DNA of 6,363 nt from Flavobacterium sp. (GTDB lineage Bacteria > Bacteroidota > Bacteroidia > Flavobacteriales > Flavobacteriaceae): NCBI GenBank assembly GCA_030152225.1, contig JASLHL010000010.1:1-6363 (forward strand). The letters run 5' to 3'. The stretch's first letter is position 1. Each line of letters begins with the position of its first letter. Shown here piece by piece: positions 1 through 3,887 of the stretch. The position numbers were made by a program, and so were the translations under genes. The notes below the pieces were generated by a model. It was given only the letters and a program-made list of their open reading frames with translations. It searched no databases and was not told the DNA's origin.

Positions 1-19
1 CTTTTAAAGATTATTCTTC

Positions 20-41
20 CCATCACGCATCACCTATCACG
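20..41. repeat. Three-copy heptamer tandem repeat
   Basis: The pentamer ATCAC occurs at 22-26, 29-33 and 36-40, an exact 7-bp period. The heptamers are ccatcac, gcatcac and ctatcac. From memory, short degenerate heptamer runs of this general kind are common between genes in Bacteroidota. Here there are only three copies and no function can be assigned. No gene is visible in the surrounding bases 1-47. Confidence 0.5.
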
Positions 42-47
42 ACTAAA

Positions 48-91
48 GGGATTAGATATCCCATTCGGGGGTATATAGACACAAAGAAAAC
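48..91 (+). repeat. 44-bp direct repeat, copy 1
   Basis: This copy aligns without gaps to 167-210, with 39 of 44 positions identical by eye. One mismatch is at unit position 8 and the other four fall in a 5-bp block at unit positions 17-21. The last 23 bases, from gggtatatag to agaaaac, are identical in both copies. Each copy opens with a small palindrome, GGGAT-N5-ATCCC (48-62 here). The repeat runs straight into a stem-loop plus T-tract at 93-120, so the true unit is longer, about 107 bp. No protein or known insertion-sequence end is recognisable. Confidence 0.75.
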
Positions 92-92
92 A

Positions 93-120
93 GATAAGCT
101 ACGCTTATCCTCGTTTTTTT
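93..120 (+). terminator. Stem-loop with T-tract (terminator-like), repeat unit 1
   Basis: A perfect 7-bp stem (GATAAGC at 93-99, GCTTATC at 103-109) with a 3-nt loop is followed by CTCG and seven Ts (114-120). The preceding GAAAAC can extend the pairing with GTTTT, across a mismatched patch. On the plus strand this fits a Rho-independent terminator for a gene arriving from the left, outside the window. On the minus strand only the weaker GTTTTCTTTG follows the stem. Confidence 0.5.
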
Positions 121-132
121 ATTTCCAAAAAG

Positions 133-156
133 TACCCACAAAGCGAGCTTTGGGTA
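133..156. repeat. Bulged inverted repeat in intergenic spacer
   Basis: TACCC (133-137) pairs with GGGTA (152-156), and AAAG (140-143) pairs with CTTT (148-151), closing a CGAG loop. The bases AC at 138-139 form a bulge. It occupies the same place in repeat unit 1 as the central hairpin (256-288) occupies in unit 2, although the sequence differs. No T-tract follows on either strand, so it is not a terminator by itself. Confidence 0.5.
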
Positions 157-166
157 AATAGAAAGA

Positions 167-210
167 GGGATTAAATATCCCAAACAAGGGTATATAGACA
201 CAAAGAAAAC
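167..210 (+). repeat. 44-bp direct repeat, copy 2
   Basis: This is the second copy of the repeat at 48-91, displaced by 119 bp. It carries the same leading palindrome (GGGAT-TAAAT-ATCCC, 167-181) and the identical 23-base tail (188-210). Its left flank plus first bases, agaaagagggatt at 160-172, also match 13 bases at the 3' end of the tRNA-Ser gene (337-349) in the same orientation. That match could be chance or a trace of duplication. Confidence 0.75.
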
Positions 211-245
211 CAATACCTCATTGCATTCGGCATTGTGCTTTTTTT
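211..245 (+). terminator. Stem-loop with T-tract (terminator-like), repeat unit 2
   Basis: CAATACC (211-217) faces GGCATTG (229-235) across an 11-nt loop. One A/C mismatch on the plus strand becomes a G-U wobble if the minus strand is transcribed. Seven Ts follow at 239-245. The position relative to the 44-bp repeat is the same as for the stem at 93-109, but the stem sequence is unrelated. Terminator activity is an inference, and the stem is only moderate. Confidence 0.4.
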
Positions 246-293
246 ATTTTCTGAAAAGTTGTGCTGAGAGTAAAACTCTCCACAACTTTCAGA

Positions 294-328
294 AAATAAA
301 AAAACCGATAACGCTCGTTATCGGTTTT
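294..328 (-). terminator. Rho-independent terminator of tRNA-Ser
   Basis: A perfect 13-bp inverted repeat (301-313 with 316-328, two bases between the arms) reads on the minus strand as a stem ending CGG. A run of seven Ts, then ATTT, follows on that strand. It begins 6 bp past the 3' end of the tRNA. The GC-rich core CCGATAACG/CGTTATCGG and the T-run make this the strongest intrinsic terminator in the window. Because the stem is flanked by A-runs and T-runs on both sides it could also act on plus-strand transcripts. Confidence 0.8.
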
Positions 329-333
329 CTTTG

Positions 334-418
334 CGGAGAAAGAGGGATTCGAACCCCCGGACCTGTTACAGTCAACAGTTTTCAAGACTGCCGCAATCGA
401 CCACTCTGCCATTTCTCC
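334..418 (-). tRNA. tRNA-Ser (anticodon UGA)
   Basis: The minus strand folds into a complete 85-nt class II tRNA. The acceptor stem is GGAGAAA (412-418) with TTTCTCC (335-341), and the discriminator is G at 334. The D stem is GCAG/TTGC. The anticodon stem is GCAGT/ACTGT around loop CTTGAAA, with anticodon TGA at plus-strand bases 382-384. The T arm is GGGGG-TTCGAAT-CCCTC with one G-U pair. A variable arm of about 16 nt and the G discriminator are typical serine identity features. The CCA end is not encoded, so it must be added after transcription. It reads UCA and probably other UCN codons by wobble. It has its own promoter at 450-480 and a terminator 6 bp downstream. Confidence 0.97.
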
Positions 419-449
419 TGTGGTCTGCTTTACTTCCGTATTGCGAGTG

Positions 450-480
450 CAAATATAATGCGTTTTTTCAATTATACAAA
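450..480 (-). promoter_or_regulatory. Bacteroidota-type promoter for tRNA-Ser
   Basis: On the minus strand TATATTTG (450-457) matches the Bacteroidota -7 consensus TAnnTTTG. A TTTG -33 element lies at 477-480, with a 19-bp spacer inside the usual range. Transcription would start near 443-445, giving a leader of roughly 25 nt before the tRNA at 418. The match to the consensus is seen directly; activity is inferred. Confidence 0.7.
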
Positions 481-498
481 AAAGATAAAATCTTTTTT
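478..498 (-). terminator. Weak AT-rich hairpin after ribB, possible terminator
   Basis: AAAAAAGAT (478-486) pairs with ATCTTTTTT (490-498) around an AAA loop. It lies 47 bp past the ribB stop codon. The stem has a single G-C pair, and the T-run on the minus strand is part of the stem, so it would be a poor intrinsic terminator. It also overlaps the -33 element of the tRNA promoter. It is the only hairpin between ribB and the tRNA that I can offer as an operon end. Confidence 0.3.
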
Positions 499-544
499 TG
501 ACAAAAAAAATCAATACAAACGCAACTCACTCACAATCCAATAT

Positions 545-1681
545 TTAATAGGTTACATAATCCGTAATTTCTAAACCGTAGCCCATCATACCCACGCGTT
601 TTTCGGGTTCAGAGTTGGTCATTAAACGGATATTTGTAATGCCTAAATCGTGTAAGATTTGTGCTCCTATTCCAAAATCTTTCTCATCTCCTGGTAATTT
701 AGGTGTTTCCATATCCAATTTACCGTCCAATTGCTCTTTAATAAAGTTCAAACGGCGCAATAAACTAATGTTTTGTGCATCTTGGTTGATGAATAAAATA
801 GCACCTTTTCCTTCTTCGTTAATTTTATTAAATGCGGCTTCAATACGCACATCTAATTTACCACTTAACGCATCTAGAATATCGTTACTTCCAATCATGG
901 AGTTAATACGAGTCAATACTGCCTCCTCTTCGTTCCACGATCCTCTTGTTAAGGCGACGTGAATCTGCTTATTGGTAATTTGTTGATAGGCGCGTAAACG
1001 GAATTTTCCAAAACGAGTTTCAATTTCAAAATCTTCTTTTTTGTCAATCAAGCTATCGTGTTTCATGCGGTAAGCAACCAATGCTTCGATGGAGATAATT
1101 TTCAGATCCCATTTCTTCGCTACCTCAATCAATTGGGGTAAACGCGCCATGGTACCGTCTTCGTTTAAAATCTCTACTAAAATACCCGCTGATTTAAATC
1201 CTGCTAAACGAGCTAAATCTACTGCAGCCTCCGTATGTCCAGTTCTGCGTAATACCCCACCTTGTTTGGCAATCAAAGGGAAAATATGCCCTGGGCGTCC
1301 TAAATCTTCTGGCTTTGTAGCTTCATCCACCAAAGACAAAATGGTCTTCGCTCTATCTTGTACAGAAATTCCCGTCGTACACCCATTTCCGATTAAATCA
1401 ATCGAAACGGTAAAAGCCGTTTGGTGCAATACGGTATTATTTTGAACCATGGGTTTTAAATCCAATTCTTTACAGCGTTTCTCATTTAAAGGTGCGCAAA
1501 TTAATCCGCGTCCGTGTGTAGCCATAAAGTTGATCATCTCAGGAGTTGCCATCTCCGCTGCTGCTATAAAATCTCCTTCATTCTCACGATCTTCGTCATC
1601 CACGACAATAATAACTTTTCCTGCTTTAATATCTTCTATAGCTTCTTCTATCGTATGTAGCTGAATGTGATTCGTTGACAT
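545..1681 (-). CDS. ribB: 3,4-dihydroxy-2-butanone-4-phosphate synthase RibB with degenerate RibA-like C-terminal domain
   Basis: The protein has 378 residues and RibBA architecture. Residues 1 to about 205 are a full RibB domain, which converts ribulose 5-phosphate to 3,4-dihydroxy-2-butanone 4-phosphate plus formate in the cytosolic riboflavin pathway. Its signatures are intact: DDEDRENEGD at 28-37 (acidic metal/substrate loop), GRGL at 57-60, GRPGH at 128-132 and TGHTEAAVDL at 147-156. Residues from about 218 to 378 align with GTP cyclohydrolase II, ending in a well-kept DFGIGAQIL (335-343) and GYGLE. However, the three zinc cysteines are replaced (M262, G274, L276) and the RQEGRGIGL motif reads NQDAQNISL (299-307), losing the catalytic arginine. 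I therefore expect no GTP cyclohydrolase activity. RibBX-like variants with a dead RibA half are known in Proteobacteria. The ATG start lies 24 bp after the permease gene, with no Shine-Dalgarno sequence. No FMN riboswitch fits in that gap. Confidence 0.93.
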   Translation of the reverse strand: MSTNHIQLHTIEEAIEDIKAGKVIIVVDDEDRENEGDFIAAAEMATPEMINFMATHGRGLICAPLNEKRCKELDLKPMVQNNTVLHQTAFTVSIDLIGNGCTTGISVQDRAKTILSLVDEATKPEDLGRPGHIFPLIAKQGGVLRRTGHTEAAVDLARLAGFKSAGILVEILNEDGTMARLPQLIEVAKKWDLKIISIEALVAYRMKHDSLIDKKEDFEIETRFGKFRLRAYQQITNKQIHVALTRGSWNEEEAVLTRINSMIGSNDILDALSGKLDVRIEAAFNKINEEGKGAILFINQDAQNISLLRRLNFIKEQLDGKLDMETPKLPGDEKDFGIGAQILHDLGITNIRLMTNSEPEKRVGMMGYGLEITDYVTY

Positions 1682-1705
1682 AATTAACTATTTTTTTGTT
1701 GTGTG

Positions 1706-3217
1706 TTATTCAATCATTTGTTTTTCTTCGGTATCTGTTTTTTTGGTAAATAATCGTTTAAAGAAATCACCAAGGGTATAGAAAAACCCTAAGAAATTCA
1801 CCTCTCCATTGTCTCTCGTTGCTTTTAGCGTTAGAAAAATAGCCAAAGGCGTTAAGATTAAAGCCCCTGCCCACGCACCGAGAATCGGTTGAATCCCGTC
1901 CTCTTGCGCTAACTTCTTACCAAAGGTATTGACAAAGTGGTACAAGATGAAAATTATCACCGCAAAGACGATAGGTAGTCCCAGTCCTCCCTTACGGATA
2001 ATAGCCCCTAATGGTGCACCAATAAAATACATCAAGAAGCAGGAATAGGCAATGACAAACTTGTCGTAAAGCGCTAAATAGTGATCGTTGATCTTCTTAA
2101 TTTGCGCTAAACTCGACGCATCATTACTTTCGGTATTAAACAATACATTGTTGGTATAATCAATGGCTGATTGCACAATTCTACCCTGACTATTTTCTGT
2201 AAAAGTTGCTAAGTAGTTGCCCTGCATATCGATCACCTTCTCTTTGGGAGCTAAACTGTCCTTCACTACATCTTCTGGCGTATCTTTTTTCTTCCTATCG
2301 TAACTGTATGGATTGTAAATATTGTTATATCGTACCAATAAATTCTCCGTATTCGATTTTTTCTCTTTGGTTAAAGCGGATTCCAAAGAATCAATCGTAT
2401 ACGACAACTCTTTGATATTCAACATATGATAGGTATTCTTAATTTCTTCGCGTTGCGCACCATCATCCTGTAAGGCATTCAGGTCGATATTCATTGTATA
2501 TTTCTCAAAAGCCACTTTAACAAAGGGTTTCTTTCGAATTTGTGCACTTGTTTTTGGAACGATATCTTCATAGTAATTTCCATCAAACAAATGCAAATTC
2601 AAGATATTCGTTTCATTATTTGAGGCTAATTCCCCATCAACGGAGCGAATAACCGCTTTATTGTCATAGCCCGATTGAGACTTAATGTGCATGGTTACAT
2701 TCTCGAGATACTGCCCTTTCTCTCCTGTTTTTTTATCTACTTTAATATTAATAGAACCTACATCATTAAACTGCCCTGCTGCAATAGCCATAGCTGGTTT
2801 GGTTTGTAGGATCTCTTTTCGCATATTAATAAAGCGATATTCTGCTTTGGGAATCACATCATTGGCAAACCAAAACGACACAAAGGCCAACACCGCAATG
2901 AAAATAGATAAGGGTTGCATTGCGCGTTTTAAAGAAATACCCGATGCTTTCATCGCAGCAAATTCATAGTGTTCGGCGAAGTTACCAAAGGTCATAATCG
3001 ACGCCAACAATACCGATAAAGGCAACACCAAGGGTATCATCTTAGGGGAATAAAACAGTAAGAACTGCACAATGATAAAAAAGTCCAGATCTTTTCCTGC
3101 TAATTCAGTGATGAATAGCCAGACTCCCTGTAAAATAAAAATAAAATAGAGAATGATAAACACTGTAAACAGCGTTGACACAAAAGAGGTTAGTATATAG
3201 CGATCAAGTATTTTCAC
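1706..3217 (-). CDS. LptF/LptG-family (YjgP/YjgQ) permease
   Basis: This inner-membrane protein of 503 residues is of the LptF/LptG family, the transmembrane half of the ABC exporter that extracts LPS from the inner membrane with LptB. The N-terminus MKILDRYIL is typical of the family and supports the GTG start, since the next in-frame Met is at residue 60, inside TM2. Hydrophobic segments lie near 10-37, 46-76, 101-118, 386-407, 412-431 and 445-465. The stretch EHYEFAAMKASGIS (82-95) resembles the coupling helix that docks on LptB. IGAPLGAIIRKGG (399-411) is the conserved C-terminal motif. The periplasmic part (about 120-380) is much longer than in the E. coli proteins (about 360 residues in total). 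It includes a polar, Lys/Asp/Ser-rich stretch at 255-330. I cannot say whether it acts as LptF or LptG. It starts 9 bp after lolA, so translation is probably coupled. Confidence 0.9.
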   Translation of the reverse strand: MKILDRYILTSFVSTLFTVFIILYFIFILQGVWLFITELAGKDLDFFIIVQFLLFYSPKMIPLVLPLSVLLASIMTFGNFAEHYEFAAMKASGISLKRAMQPLSIFIAVLAFVSFWFANDVIPKAEYRFINMRKEILQTKPAMAIAAGQFNDVGSINIKVDKKTGEKGQYLENVTMHIKSQSGYDNKAVIRSVDGELASNNETNILNLHLFDGNYYEDIVPKTSAQIRKKPFVKVAFEKYTMNIDLNALQDDGAQREEIKNTYHMLNIKELSYTIDSLESALTKEKKSNTENLLVRYNNIYNPYSYDRKKKDTPEDVVKDSLAPKEKVIDMQGNYLATFTENSQGRIVQSAIDYTNNVLFNTESNDASSLAQIKKINDHYLALYDKFVIAYSCFLMYFIGAPLGAIIRKGGLGLPIVFAVIIFILYHFVNTFGKKLAQEDGIQPILGAWAGALILTPLAIFLTLKATRDNGEVNFLGFFYTLGDFFKRLFTKKTDTEEKQMIE

Positions 3218-3226
3218 GTAGCGTAA

Positions 3227-3871
3227 TTAATCTATGTTATTGATGTAATAATTTGGATAATCTGCGCTCGTAAAGGTAAAGTGATTTTTCGACAAACTTT
3301 GATTTGTTTTAAAAGATTTAACCGTTAGGATAGACTTCGAGCCATTTTTGTTTACTTGAATTTTGTTATAGATCTGTTTTGTAGCGTGATCTACGCCAAC
3401 TAACACCTCTTTAATTCCCGATTTTTTATCTGTTGGAATTAATTTGATATATTGAATTTCTCTTCCTTTTATATTTTGAGCAATATCCCATTGCAAATCA
3501 AAACCTGTTTTATAAAAGGCTAAAAATTGCAAAGGCAAGGCATTGTCAATTTTGTTGGGATCGTATTTAGAAACGGTTACTTCCTGATCCTCTTCACTGA
3601 TCGTATATATCTTTTTTCCATCAAAAATACGCGTCATATCCATAAAAGATAAGCGATACAAGTTTTCCTTTAGATCGATATGTCCCTCGGTTTCTTGGTT
3701 GACATCTCCGGATTTTCCATCTATTTGCGAGTAGTGAAAATCAATCGATATTGAGGTATAACCCGCTATTTTTTTATTTACTTCATCCAAATAGTTTTTA
3801 GCGCGTTGACTACTTTGTCCATACGTGATTACGGTTGTACAAGTCAATAAAAGCAATACTATTTTTTTCAT
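3227..3871 (-). CDS. lolA: LolA-like outer-membrane lipoprotein carrier protein
   Basis: The protein of 214 residues begins with a signal peptide: basic MKK, a hydrophobic core at 4-16, and likely cleavage after G18, before Gln. The mature part has the make-up of the LolA fold, a half-barrel of alternating beta strands. One example is the EGHIDLKENLYRLSF segment at 62-76, which corresponds to the lipid-facing sheet of LolA. FDGKKIYTISEED (83-95) matches the 'dG..lw.y......v' pattern of the family. LolA takes lipoproteins from the inner-membrane LolCDE exporter across the periplasm. Bacteroidota generally lack a clear LolB, so the receptor is unknown here. C11 is not a lipobox cysteine, because LLTC has Thr at -1 and lies too early. 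The length fits the family. The gene starts 16 bp after ftsK and ends 9 bp before the permease gene. The family call rests on pattern and context and is good but not certain. Confidence 0.8.
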   Translation of the reverse strand: MKKIVLLLLTCTTVITYGQSSQRAKNYLDEVNKKIAGYTSISIDFHYSQIDGKSGDVNQETEGHIDLKENLYRLSFMDMTRIFDGKKIYTISEEDQEVTVSKYDPNKIDNALPLQFLAFYKTGFDLQWDIAQNIKGREIQYIKLIPTDKKSGIKEVLVGVDHATKQIYNKIQVNKNGSKSILTVKSFKTNQSLSKNHFTFTSADYPNYYINNID

Positions 3872-3887
3872 GTTTCAGTCTAATTTG

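Larger units (their letters stand above)
201..333. repeat. 133-bp composite palindrome with nested hairpins
   Basis: The ends CAAAGAAAACC (201-211) and GGTTTTCTTTG (323-333) are exact inverse complements. Inside, the left arm 239-263 and right arm 281-304 pair over 24 bp with one extra A on the left. At the centre GAGAG (266-270) and CTCTC (276-280) close a TAAAA loop. Each outer arm also holds its own hairpin (211-235 on the left, 301-328 on the right), and these two have different sequences. The right arm is the terminator of tRNA-Ser, and the left arm is an inverted relative of it attached to the 44-bp repeat. Bases 301-304 belong to both the central palindrome and the tRNA terminator, so the two folds compete. 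Confidence 0.75.

Noticed and set aside
48..210. CRISPR array from the two 44-bp repeats
   Set aside because: There are only two imperfect copies. The spacing of 119 bp is too long, the intervening sequence is itself structured, and no cas genes are present.
167..210. A degenerate tRNA T arm within the 44-bp repeat
   Set aside because: The GGGAT-N5-ATCCC hairpin has a 5-nt loop without the TTCRA motif, and no acceptor or anticodon arm accompanies it.
221..574. Open reading frames on both strands across the tRNA, with a [13 protein letters not shown] peptide on the plus strand and [13 protein letters not shown] on the minus strand
   Set aside because: They are translations of the tRNA-Ser gene and its flanking terminator. 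These peptides are well-known spurious products of tRNA-Ser sequences in databases.
1682..1705. FMN riboswitch upstream of ribB
   Set aside because: Only 24 bp separate ribB from the permease gene, and none of the conserved RFN-element structure can fit or is seen.
3836..3871. LolA-like protein as a lipoprotein (Cys at residue 11)
   Set aside because: The preceding LLT does not fit a lipobox, which needs Gly or Ala at -1. The cysteine is also inside the hydrophobic core rather than at its end.
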